In this document: piece after piece, positions 57,160 to 64,000 of the stretch | Position numbering within the stretch: the first letter of the stretch is position 1 | How the letters are laid out: every line of letters starts with the position of its first letter | Assembly (NCBI RefSeq): GCF_014851815.1 | Contig: NZ_JACVAJ010000001.1 | Location: 682,001-746,000 of the forward strand | DNA from: Pseudoxanthomonas sp. PXM01 | Lineage (GTDB): Bacteria; Pseudomonadota; Gammaproteobacteria; Xanthomonadales; Xanthomonadaceae | Direction: 5' to 3' | DNA length: 64,000 nt | Made by a program: the position numbers and the translations under genes | The notes under the pieces: generated by a model | Told to the model about the DNA's origin: nothing | Seen by the model: only the letters and a program-made list of their open reading frames with translations | Databases searched by the model: none

Positions 57160-57281
57160 CCGACCACCGTTCGCCATCCGGGCGCGTTGCGACGCGCTCG
57201 GCTTTATCCCTCTCGAAGATCCCGATGGCGCGGTTCGATACCCGCATCGACCCGCTGCTCGTTCTCGAACGCGGGAAGTAG
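57156..57281 (+). CDS. Mini-ORF in the tandem repeat (unit 3)
   Basis: A 41-residue ORF starting at GTG 57156, overlapping the stop of unit 2. It ends MARFDTRIDPLLVLERGK. It differs from unit 2 by nine base changes, six of them synonymous. Confidence 0.3.
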   Translation: MTDHRSPSGRVATRSALSLSKIPMARFDTRIDPLLVLERGK

Positions 57282-57297
57282 CCGCACACGGTTTCGT

Positions 57298-58215
57298 TCA
57301 GAGTCGCCCGAGGAACTGGCTGGCTGGGCTGTCTGCCAGGTCGCGTGGGCGGACGAGCTTGGGGTTCGGCGGACCACGCTCCGGCCATGCCGCGCCCAAC
57401 AGACCCTCGGCCGCATTTGCCACATCGGCGTGGTGCGGCGCGGCCAGACCGACCTGCGCACGCAGCGCGGTGATCGAAGCCTCCAGCGCGTCGTCATCCA
57501 GTTCCAGGGCATCGATGGTGTCCCACACGGGCGCCGATCCCGCGAGCGCTTCGGCGCCAATCGCGTTCTGCTCAAGCACCTTGTGTTTCGGCTTCAGCAT
57601 CTCGCGCACTTCTTCCTGCAGTTTGGCGTAGTCGACATCGGGGAACGGCAGGTCGCTGGGTTCGCCGGGCACGATGGGGCGCGCCAGGCGGCGTGCGGGT
57701 GTCGTGTCCGCATCGGCGAAGGCACGGTACGCGAACTCGCTGCACAGCATCCGGTCCGAATCGGCGCGGATCGCGTGCTCGGTGGCTTCCCGGATCAACC
57801 AGCGCAACCACACGGGCAGATGCCGCGGCTTTCCTCGCAGGGCGACCAGCAGACCGATCGTCACCAGGTCGTCCTGCGCGAACGTGGTGCCGATCAGCGA
57901 ACGGGCGTGACGGAGCACGATCGCGCGATCATCGGCACCCAGCGGACCGCCATCCGCGGCCAGTGAACGGTAAGCGTCCACGAAGACCACGGGGCCATCC
58001 GGCGCCAACCGGTCCGCCAGCAGGCTCTCCTTCACCGCGGGCCTGATCCCTTCGATCAGCAGGCCATCCGCCGACACCAGCGACACATGGCTGTACCGGC
58101 TGTCGCCGAACCAGGCGATCAGCTTGGACAACTGACTCTTGCCCAGCATCAGCAGCAGGTCGCCGACCTGCAACTGGTCGACGGGGAACCGATCATCGGC
58201 GGGTTGAGGATCCAC
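57298..58215 (-). CDS. YiiX-like permuted papain-fold amidase
   Basis: A 305-residue protein with the permuted NlpC/P60 arrangement: LQVGDLLLMLGKSQLSKLIAWFGDSRYSHVSLV carries the early His, and the Cys nucleophile follows in DRMLCSEFAYRAF near residue 158. It could hydrolyse an amide or thioester in the envelope or cytosol; the substrate is unknown. It starts at GTG 58215 with AGGAG eight bases upstream, directly abutting the diguanylate cyclase gene. Confidence 0.82.
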   Translation of the reverse strand: MDPQPADDRFPVDQLQVGDLLLMLGKSQLSKLIAWFGDSRYSHVSLVSADGLLIEGIRPAVKESLLADRLAPDGPVVFVDAYRSLAADGGPLGADDRAIVLRHARSLIGTTFAQDDLVTIGLLVALRGKPRHLPVWLRWLIREATEHAIRADSDRMLCSEFAYRAFADADTTPARRLARPIVPGEPSDLPFPDVDYAKLQEEVREMLKPKHKVLEQNAIGAEALAGSAPVWDTIDALELDDDALEASITALRAQVGLAAPHHADVANAAEGLLGAAWPERGPPNPKLVRPRDLADSPASQFLGRL

Positions 58216-59889
58216 TCAGGCATCTCCTGGTTGCGAAAAGAGGTCGCCGGTGACGCGATCGCGTCCCGCCGATTTGCTGGAGTACAGCGCCACGTCAACG
58301 CGCTCCAGCAGGCGTTCGAACGTCTCGCCCGCGGCCAGCTGGGCCACGCCCAGGCTGAGGCTGGTATCGATGACGCGTCCGTCGATGGTCAGGGGCCGGT
58401 TGTTCACCGCGGCTCGCAGGTGCTCCGCCACGACCAGGGCGTTGTCGAACGTCGTGTCAGGCAGCAGCACCAGCATCTCGTCGCCGCCGTACCGGCCGAG
58501 GAAGTCGCGCTTGCGCAGCTTCCCGCGCGTACGCGTCGCCACCAGTCGCAGGCTCTGGTCACCCACGGGGTGGCCGTGCTCGTCGTTGATCCGCTTGAAA
58601 TGGTCGATGTCGAAGAACACCACCGACAGCGGCGTGTCCTGCGCATGCGCCAGGTCCACTTCGCGCTGCAGTTGCTCGATGATCGCCGTGCGCGACAGCA
58701 CGCCCGTCAACGTGTCCTGCGCGGCCAGCCGGCTGGCATGATCGCGATCGCGCCGCAGCTGCTGCATGCGGTCGGCGAGACCGACGGTCAGTACCAGGCC
58801 TGCCAGCGCAAACCCGAGCGGGAACGCATGGATCAGCCACGCCGGCCCCACCCACCAGCCGAGCAGTTCGCCCACCCGCGCCGCGGTCAGCAGCATCATC
58901 GGCAGCCACGAAAGCAGCAGGAAGAAGGCCGGCCGTTCGTTGCGCAGGGTGCCGCGCACGCTGGCGAACAGCACACCCGCCGTCGCCACCAGCAGCACCA
59001 GGTTGCCCACCTTGGGCACCAGCGGGCTGGTGCTGACCAGCGACGCGAGGATCAGGCAACCCAGCAGCACGTTGCATGCACGCAGCACACGCAGGATCGC
59101 CAGACCGCGAGTGGCGAGATCCAGGTAGAACGCCAGGAATGTGTTGCTGGCGATCACCGCCAGCATGCCGACCACCCGTGACATGCGCGGGTCCGACCCG
59201 AGCACATGACCGAAAATCTCGACGCTGCGCAGTTCGCCACCCGCAAGTGCAAGGAACAGCGCCTGCGAAAGCAGCGTCAGCGCAAGGAACCCGTAACTGC
59301 GCTCGCCCAACCCGATACAGAAACCCAGGGCCAGCACCGCCAGCACGCCCATCGCCCCGAGCACCATCGCACGCCATGCCACGTGCTCCAGGTCCTGCCT
59401 GTGCACCTCGTGCAGCGGTTCGATCGACAGCGGCATCGGCGTGCCGCCCACGGTCACCACCCGCAGATACAGGGGCTGGCCGGCACGAAGGCCCTCCGGT
59501 AGCGGGAATGCCAGGGCGCGGGCCGAGAACGCCAGATCGGCCTCCTCACCGAACAGGCGCCGTACGACCGGCGGACCATCGCCGGTCCACAGCTCCACCC
59601 GGTTCTGGTACGGCGCACGCACCACAAGATGCGGCTGCAGCGCCGCGTCCACGTCGACGGAACTGGTCACCCGCCACCAGCGCGGGGACGACCCGGGTTC
59701 GAAGATCACGCCATCGCGGGCGGCGGCGAAGCCGGCATCCCGTTGCCCGGACACGACCTCGCTCGCAGGCGCATCGGCATCCAGCCGAGCCAGCGAGAGG
59801 GTTTGAGCAGTGGCAGGCAGAGCCCACCCGATCAGGCAGCACCAGAGCAACCAGACTCTGGCCAGGCGCCGTGGATTCCCCATATCCAT
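58216..59889 (-). CDS. 7TM-DISM membrane diguanylate cyclase with inhibitory site
   Basis: A 557-residue membrane protein. After a signal sequence comes a 7TMR-DISM extracellular domain (about 30-165), seven helices (about 175-375) and a C-terminal GGDEF domain. The active motif reads GGDEM near residue 467, and RKRD sits five residues before it, matching an RxxD inhibitory site. It should synthesise c-di-GMP with product inhibition. It abuts the YiiX-like gene. It is distinct from the first 7TM cyclase, which has GGEEF and no RxxD. Confidence 0.89.
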   Translation of the reverse strand: MDMGNPRRLARVWLLWCCLIGWALPATAQTLSLARLDADAPASEVVSGQRDAGFAAARDGVIFEPGSSPRWWRVTSSVDVDAALQPHLVVRAPYQNRVELWTGDGPPVVRRLFGEEADLAFSARALAFPLPEGLRAGQPLYLRVVTVGGTPMPLSIEPLHEVHRQDLEHVAWRAMVLGAMGVLAVLALGFCIGLGERSYGFLALTLLSQALFLALAGGELRSVEIFGHVLGSDPRMSRVVGMLAVIASNTFLAFYLDLATRGLAILRVLRACNVLLGCLILASLVSTSPLVPKVGNLVLLVATAGVLFASVRGTLRNERPAFFLLLSWLPMMLLTAARVGELLGWWVGPAWLIHAFPLGFALAGLVLTVGLADRMQQLRRDRDHASRLAAQDTLTGVLSRTAIIEQLQREVDLAHAQDTPLSVVFFDIDHFKRINDEHGHPVGDQSLRLVATRTRGKLRKRDFLGRYGGDEMLVLLPDTTFDNALVVAEHLRAAVNNRPLTIDGRVIDTSLSLGVAQLAAGETFERLLERVDVALYSSKSAGRDRVTGDLFSQPGDA

Positions 59890-59952
59890 TCCGCCGAGCA
59901 GTCAGCGGCGGAGCTTAGCGTGTCTTCTGCGTCAAATGTTAATCGAGCAGAC

Positions 59953-60891
59953 TCAGTCGTTGCTGCCACTGACGCGGGCGACGGCGTCGTGGGGATGCAG
60001 GCTCTCGTAATGGGCGACCGTGGCGTCGTAGCGGGCCACGCGGGCATCGGTGGACAGCACGGACGCCACGCGACGGGCGGCGTCCTCGCAGAACATCAGG
60101 TTCTCGGCGTTGAGGCGGGCGAAGGCCTGCTCGTCGACGCGCTTGACCGCCGTCTGTACCGGCGTGCCGAGTACGGCTTCGATGGCATCCACCAAGGGCA
60201 CCAGCGGCAACTCATCGAACTGCGGACGCAGTTCCACCCGCACGCTGGCTCGGCTGCGCTGCGCGTGTGGCGTAGCGGCCAGGCCTCGCTCGGACGCCAG
60301 CCAGTCGTGCACGGCATCGACCGACAGCGCGGACGAGGCGTCGAAATCACGGGTGAAGCGCTCGGCGTTGGCCTGTCGCGACAGCGCGGCGGACGCCGGG
60401 CACGTGCTGGAGTACTCGACCGCGAAGGACAGTGCCAGGTTGAGATGTCCATCAACCAGCGTCGCCTCGATTTCGACCGGATAGCGCTTCCAGCCGGCGT
60501 AGTCGCTTTCCAGCGCCTTGCGCTGCAGGAGCGCGTCGTACCGGATCTTCAGCCGTGCACTGGTGGCCAACCCGGCCTGCGAGGCCACGCCGTCCTGCAG
60601 CAGGTGCCGCAACCCGGCCGGTGTGATCGCTTCACGCGCCAACCCATCCTGCAGCTGCAGGTACAGGCGCGACATGTGGATACCGCGTGCGTCGGGATTG
60701 GCCAGGTTCACCGACAGGTCGATGCTGGCCGCCACCTGCAACTGCCCGCCCAGTCCATCGGCGATGCGGACCGGCAGCGCGATGTTCTCCATGCCCACCC
60801 AGTCCAGGGGGCGCGCAAGCGGTACGCGCTGGTGGGCGACATCGGGAAGATCGGCGCGGGGCGCCACGGGAAGCGAGGGAGCCATGATCAT
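59953..60891 (-). CDS. folE2: GTP cyclohydrolase FolE2
   Basis: A 312-residue type IB GTP cyclohydrolase that makes dihydroneopterin triphosphate for folate. WVGMENIALPVRI, HMSRLYLQLQDGL, the catalytic Cys in EYSSTCPASAALSR and LNAENLMFCEDAARR are family motifs. It is a metal-promiscuous alternative to zinc-dependent FolE. ATG 60891 or 60885 may be used. A TACAAT -10 candidate is 27 bases upstream; I did not see a convincing Zur site. Confidence 0.94.
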   Translation of the reverse strand: MIMAPSLPVAPRADLPDVAHQRVPLARPLDWVGMENIALPVRIADGLGGQLQVAASIDLSVNLANPDARGIHMSRLYLQLQDGLAREAITPAGLRHLLQDGVASQAGLATSARLKIRYDALLQRKALESDYAGWKRYPVEIEATLVDGHLNLALSFAVEYSSTCPASAALSRQANAERFTRDFDASSALSVDAVHDWLASERGLAATPHAQRSRASVRVELRPQFDELPLVPLVDAIEAVLGTPVQTAVKRVDEQAFARLNAENLMFCEDAARRVASVLSTDARVARYDATVAHYESLHPHDAVARVSGSND

Positions 60892-60917
60892 TGCACGGGG
60901 GGAGTGGATGCCGCGCA

Positions 60918-60923
60918 ATTGTA
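60918..60923 (-). promoter_or_regulatory. Candidate -10 element of folE2
   Basis: TACAAT on the minus strand, 27 bases before the folE2 ATG. No strong -35. Confidence 0.35.
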
Positions 60924-61001
60924 CGCCCTGCCCCTGAATTTCCCGATGAAACAGTCCGTTACGGGCCACTCCTGTGGCTATCGCAGCGATATGCGCGGTC
61001 T

Positions 61002-61709
61002 TCAGTCGCCGCGCGCCGCACGCCAGCCGGTGAACAGCAGAACGGGGCGCGACGGCAGCGGTGCGGGCACACCCTTCCTGGACAGGCGTTCCAGTCTGCC
61101 CCGTGCATACGCCGTCAGGACACGACGCTCGCGCGCGCCCTGCCGCGATGCCTGCCAGCGTTGCAGGATCGCCTTCGCCCATGCCTGCACAGCGGCCGCG
61201 TCATCCGTCTGCCGGAGAGTGGTCGGCACCGCAATGCTCCCCATGTCGGCCACGCGCGCAGCGAGCATCTGGGCAATGACCGCGTCCGCGTCGGGCGCAC
61301 GATCCAGCACATGGGCTTCCACCGCCGCGACCGCGGCGCCGTAGCCCGCCAGCGCGGCGAAGGCATCTGCCGCGGACGCTGGCGTCTCCCGCGCGGCCAC
61401 CAGGGCCGGCAAAGCGTCGGCGAGCTGCGTCCAGGGGGCATGCAGCGGCTCCAGCCGGCGCCCAAGCGGATGGCGCGAACGCTGCCCGCTCCAGCCGCGC
61501 AGTTCTTCGCTCCACCATGCCAGCTTGGCATCGGCCGGCAGCGGATCGCCGCTGATGTTGAGAACGTCGTCGAATTCCTGCAGCAACGCGAACCACGCCA
61601 CCGCGACGTCCCGGCGCGCAGGCGCGACGAAGATCTCCCCGACCGACCATTCGGGCCAGCGGATACGCCACTTTTCCAGGAAGCTGTCGAGGGCGGCGGA
61701 ATCGGACAT
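61002..61709 (-). CDS. Squalene/phytoene synthase-like protein
   Basis: A 235-residue all-helical protein. LAWWSEELRGWSGQRSRHPLGRRLEPL matches the substrate-side segment of the SQS/PSY family, and the short length resembles the NDUFAF6-like members, where the Asp-rich prenyl diphosphate motifs are incomplete. Enzymatic prenyl condensation is therefore doubtful. ATG 61709 was chosen because the upstream extension lies in the repeat. It is on the same strand as gph and ubiG, separated by a repeat element. Confidence 0.7.
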   Translation of the reverse strand: MSDSAALDSFLEKWRIRWPEWSVGEIFVAPARRDVAVAWFALLQEFDDVLNISGDPLPADAKLAWWSEELRGWSGQRSRHPLGRRLEPLHAPWTQLADALPALVAARETPASAADAFAALAGYGAAVAAVEAHVLDRAPDADAVIAQMLAARVADMGSIAVPTTLRQTDDAAAVQAWAKAILQRWQASRQGARERRVLTAYARGRLERLSRKGVPAPLPSRPVLLFTGWRAARGD

Positions 61710-61720
61710 GTGATGAAAAC

Positions 61721-61849
61721 CTGTAGGAGCGACGTGAGTCGCGACCGTGATGCCGGAGCGAGCGGGCAATCGGCGATGGCCGTATACGGATGTGCCGGTG
61801 TACGACGGACGCCTGTAGACGTGCGGTCGCGACTTACGTCGCTCCTACG
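61721..61849. repeat. Inverted intergenic repeat, family 1, copy 4
   Basis: Left arm 61721-61747 (CTGTAGGAGCGACGTGAGTC...) and right arm 61824-61849 are near-perfect reverse complements, 76 bases apart. The right arm covers the gph stop codon (TAG at 61847-61845). Confidence 0.85.
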
Positions 61850-62528
61850 ACACGCTGGGTGCGGGCCATGCCGATGGCGCGATCAGCGCTGCCGGCAGCT
61901 CGACCATGACGTCCGCCTTCCATTGCACGGGATCCTCATGCGCCTGCCGGTAGCCCCACAGCGCCGCGATCGATGGCATGCCGGCCGCACGCGACGCCTG
62001 GATGTCGCGCTCGTCGTCGCCCACGTAGACGCACTCGGCGATGGCGATGCCGATGCGTTCGGCGGCGACCTGCAAGGGCAGCGGATGCGGCTTCTTCTCG
62101 GGCAGCGTGTCACCGCCGATCAGCACCGCGCAGCGATCGCTCCACCCCAGTTGCGGCAGGATGTCGCGCGCAAGGTACTCCGGCTTGTTGGTGACGATGC
62201 CCCAGACGCTGCCCGCGGCCTCCAGGGCATCGAGCATCTCCGCCACGCCGTCGAACAGCACGCTGTGGCGGCCGAGCTCCTCCTGGTAGATCGTCAGGAA
62301 TTCCGGTACCAGCGCGTCGCGCGTGCCCTGCTCCATGTCGGGGAATGCAGCCGCCAGCATGGCGCGCGATCCTTTCGACACATGCGGACGCAAACCTTCG
62401 ATGGTCATCGGATCGATGCCGCGCGACGCGCGCATGCGATTGGCGGTCGCCAGCATGTCCGGCGCGCTGTCGAGCAACGTGCCATCCAGATCGAACAGCG
62501 CGGCGCGCGGAAACCCCGTCGCCGTCAC
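61845..62528 (-). CDS. gph: Phosphoglycolate phosphatase (HAD)
   Basis: A 227-residue HAD hydrolase. [16 protein letters not shown] carries the nucleophile Asp, [15 protein letters not shown] is motif [12 protein letters not shown] holds the Lys of motif III, and [17 protein letters not shown] is motif IV. The start is GTG 62528, overlapping ubiG (GTGA). Next to ubiG this subfamily is usually called Gph and removes 2-phosphoglycolate or related dead-end phosphates; a MupP role (MurNAc-6-P) is an alternative in this neighbourhood. Confidence 0.9.
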   Translation of the reverse strand: MTATGFPRAALFDLDGTLLDSAPDMLATANRMRASRGIDPMTIEGLRPHVSKGSRAMLAAAFPDMEQGTRDALVPEFLTIYQEELGRHSVLFDGVAEMLDALEAAGSVWGIVTNKPEYLARDILPQLGWSDRCAVLIGGDTLPEKKPHPLPLQVAAERIGIAIAECVYVGDDERDIQASRAAGMPSIAALWGYRQAHEDPVQWKADVMVELPAALIAPSAWPAPSVS

Positions 62529-63244
62529 GGTTTCACCGCGCTGGCGAGGTAGTTCACGTCGGTGCGCGAGGTCAGACGGGCGCGCTGGCGCCATGGCTCG
62601 TAGGCCAAGCCGGTGACGTCCTGCAACTGGAAGCCGGCTGCGCGCAGCCATGCGGCCAGTTCGGACGGGCGGATGAATTCCTTGTAATGATGCGTGCCCT
62701 TCGGCAGCAGGCGCGCGATGTATTCGGCGCCGACAATGGCCAGGGCGAACGCGGCCGGCGTGCGGTTCAGCGTGGACAGGAACAGGTGGCCGCCCGGCTT
62801 CAGCAGCGTGTGGCAGGCGCGGATGATCGACAACGGATCCGGCACGTGCTCCAGCATCTCCATGCAGGTGACCACATCGAAGCTGCCCGGCCGCTCTTCA
62901 GCCAACGACTCGACCGAGCGCAACTGGTAGTCGACCTGCACACCGGATTCGAGCTTGTGCAACCGCCCCACCTTTACCAGTTCAGGAGCCAGGTCGATCG
63001 CGGTGACCTGGGCGCCCTCGCGCGCCAGCGCCTCGCTCAGCAGGCCGCCACCACAGCCGACGTCCAGTGCGGCGGCATTCGTCAGCATCGCGCGCTCGCG
63101 CACGTACTGCAGGCGGACAGGGTTCAAGGCGTGCAAGGCCTTCTGCGGGCCATCCGGATCCCACCAGCGGTTGGCCAACGCGCCGAACTTGTCGAGCTCG
63201 GCCTGGGTGAAGTTGTCGTCGCGGGGCGAAGTCGTGGTCGTCAT
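62525..63244 (-). CDS. ubiG: Ubiquinone biosynthesis O-methyltransferase
   Basis: A 239-residue SAM methyltransferase for both O-methylations in ubiquinone synthesis. [19 protein letters not shown] near the N-terminus is specific for UbiG; SAM motif I is [15 protein letters not shown], and EMLEHVPDP is the following acidic loop. A leaderless promoter candidate (TACAAT six bases before ATG 63244) is present, although mtaD lies only 37 bases upstream. Confidence 0.96.
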   Translation of the reverse strand: MTTTTSPRDDNFTQAELDKFGALANRWWDPDGPQKALHALNPVRLQYVRERAMLTNAAALDVGCGGGLLSEALAREGAQVTAIDLAPELVKVGRLHKLESGVQVDYQLRSVESLAEERPGSFDVVTCMEMLEHVPDPLSIIRACHTLLKPGGHLFLSTLNRTPAAFALAIVGAEYIARLLPKGTHHYKEFIRPSELAAWLRAAGFQLQDVTGLAYEPWRQRARLTSRTDVNYLASAVKP

Positions 63245-63250
63245 GGCGCC

Positions 63251-63256
63251 ATTGTA
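63251..63256 (-). promoter_or_regulatory. Candidate -10 element for a leaderless ubiG mRNA
   Basis: TACAAT on the minus strand, six bases (GGCGCC) before ATG 63244. Confidence 0.4.
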
Positions 63257-63281
63257 AGGCCGACCCGACGACCGCGCCGGA

Positions 63282-64000
63282 TCAGGACAGGCGGATGCCG
63301 GCGATCCGTTCGCGCCATTGCCGCGCATTGGCGATGACGCCCTCGATGTCGATCTCCACCAGCACGCGCTGCCGCAGCTTCGGCCGGCCAGCGATCCACA
63401 CGTCGCTGACCTGCTGTCGCCCGGTCGCGTAGATCAGCTGCGACACCACGTGGTGCAGCGGCTGGGTTTCCAGTGCGGACAGGTCCACGCAGACCAGGTC
63501 GGCCTCCTTGCCCGGCTCGATCGAGCCGATGCGGTCGTCGAACCCGATCGCCTTCGCACCGCCCAGCGTGGCCGCGCGCAGCGCGCTGAACGCATCCAGC
63601 GCCGCCGCATCCTGCGCCACCGCCTTGGCCAGCAGTGCAGCGGTGCGGGTTTCGCTGAACATGTCCAGGTCGTTGTTACTGGCGCAGCCGTCGGTACCCA
63701 CCGCCAGCGTCACGCCCGCGCGCTCCAGCGCGCAGGCCGGACAGAAGCCGGACGCCAGCTTGAGGTTGGATTCCGGGCAGTGCACCACGCTGACGCCGCG
63801 CTCGGCGCAGAGGTGGATTTCCGCCTCGGTCAGCTGGGTCATATGGATGGCGATCAGGCGGTCGTTGACCAGACCCAGCCGGTCCAGGCGCGCGATCGGG
63901 CGCTGGCCGTATTTCTCCAGCGACTGTTCGACTTCCTGCGCCGTCTCGTGCAGGTGCAGGTGCACCGGCACGTCCAGCTGGTCGGACAGCATGCGCACGC
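63282..64000 (-). CDS. mtaD: TRZ/ATZ-family amidohydrolase, probable methylthioadenosine/SAH deaminase (5' part outside window)
   Basis: The C-terminal ~239 residues of a metal-dependent deaminase. [23 protein letters not shown] has the metal His; [12 protein letters not shown] and [13 protein letters not shown] follow; [17 protein letters not shown] holds the catalytic Asp; [14 protein letters not shown] closes the barrel. Neighbouring ubiG and this motif set match the MTA/SAH deaminase group, linking it to the mtnBDC genes through methylthioadenosine metabolism. The N-terminus is beyond base 64000. Confidence 0.88.
   Translation of the reverse strand, partial: VRMLSDQLDVPVHLHLHETAQEVEQSLEKYGQRPIARLDRLGLVNDRLIAIHMTQLTEAEIHLCAERGVSVVHCPESNLKLASGFCPACALERAGVTLAVGTDGCASNNDLDMFSETRTAALLAKAVAQDAAALDAFSALRAATLGGAKAIGFDDRIGSIEPGKEADLVCVDLSALETQPLHHVVSQLIYATGRQQVSDVWIAGRPKLRQRVLVEIDIEGVIANARQWRERIAGIRLS

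Larger units (their letters stand above)
56867..57281 (+). repeat. Tandem 121-122-bp repeat derived from the end of the M23 gene
   Basis: The block starting GGTTCGATACCCGCATCGAC occurs at 56867 (in the gene), 56988, 57110 and 57232; the ~73-bp linkers between the blocks also repeat. This fills the 381-bp interval before the next gene. In each later copy the same reading frame is kept and most differences are at third codon positions. Confidence 0.9.

Noticed and set aside
56867-57281. CRISPR array
   Set aside because: The parts between repeats are themselves repeats, the repeat contains coding sequence, and no cas gene is near.
60892-60960. Zur box before folE2
   Set aside because: No convincing AT-rich palindrome of Zur form was seen.

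Overview
The window reads as an ordinary, gene-dense chromosomal segment of a high-GC gammaproteobacterium of the family Xanthomonadaceae (Pseudoxanthomonas/Stenotrophomonas/Xanthomonas-like). The main evidence is the arginine cluster, which uses the N-acetylcitrulline route: N-acetylornithine carbamoyltransferase, N-acetylcitrulline-type deacetylase and a fused N-acetylglutamate kinase/synthase. Supporting evidence is the histidine operon led by a TrpR-like YerC/YecD gene and the short inverted GTAGGAGCGACG-type repeats between genes. I see no prophage, insertion sequence, integrase or CRISPR array.

Layout, left to right. 0-0.9 kb: feoA-feoB iron uptake (minus), with a good Fur-box candidate. 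0.9-5.7 kb: a leucine-degradation run (liuC, VOC protein, liuD/mccA, lipoprotein, liuE), followed by a PAS-GGDEF-EAL protein. 8-14.8 kb: SDR dehydrogenase, EF-P-like protein, DUF4105-type protein, and D-2-hydroxyglutarate dehydrogenase divergent from serA. 14.9-18.5 kb: Nudix hydrolase and two amino acid transporters. 18.5-21.4 kb: methionine salvage mtnB-mtnD-mtnC and an EamA exporter. 21.6-23.8 kb: YdeI-like protein and a secreted phosphoesterase. 24-31.4 kb: the complete his operon on the minus strand (TrpR-like regulator, hisG-D-C-B-H-A-F-IE), tightly overlapped. 31.6-36.8 kb: membrane diguanylate cyclase, then hisS followed directly by an unusually long histidine/aromatic ammonia-lyase. 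At 37 kb lies tRNA-Pro(CGG).

38-49 kb (minus strand): argF'-argG-argE'-argB/A-GNAT-argC-argH-yciI-proB-proA, a joint arginine/proline unit starting from N-acetylated intermediates. Its 5' leader carries what looks like a ribosome-mediated attenuator: a short ORF with clustered Arg codons, an antiterminator segment starting at its stop codon, and a strong terminator. 49.5-64 kb: cysS, sufE, MFS transporter, nucleoside deaminase, a lysine-rich DksA lacking three of four zinc cysteines, yidD-pyrC-M23 peptidase, a 122-bp tandem array that copies the end of the peptidase gene, YiiX-like amidase, a second membrane diguanylate cyclase, folE2, a squalene/phytoene-synthase-like gene, and gph-ubiG-mtaD (mtaD cut by the window end).

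Functional links: mtaD and mtnBDC both serve methylthioadenosine recycling. serA and the D-2-hydroxyglutarate dehydrogenase are likely coupled through 2-oxoglutarate/D-2-hydroxyglutarate. Three proteins act in c-di-GMP signalling. The observations most worth checking are the arginine leader attenuator, the tandem translationally coupled mini-ORFs after the M23 gene, the hisS-hutH pair with its inserted segment, the TrpR-type operator before the his genes, and the intergenic repeat families whose ends provide stop codons.
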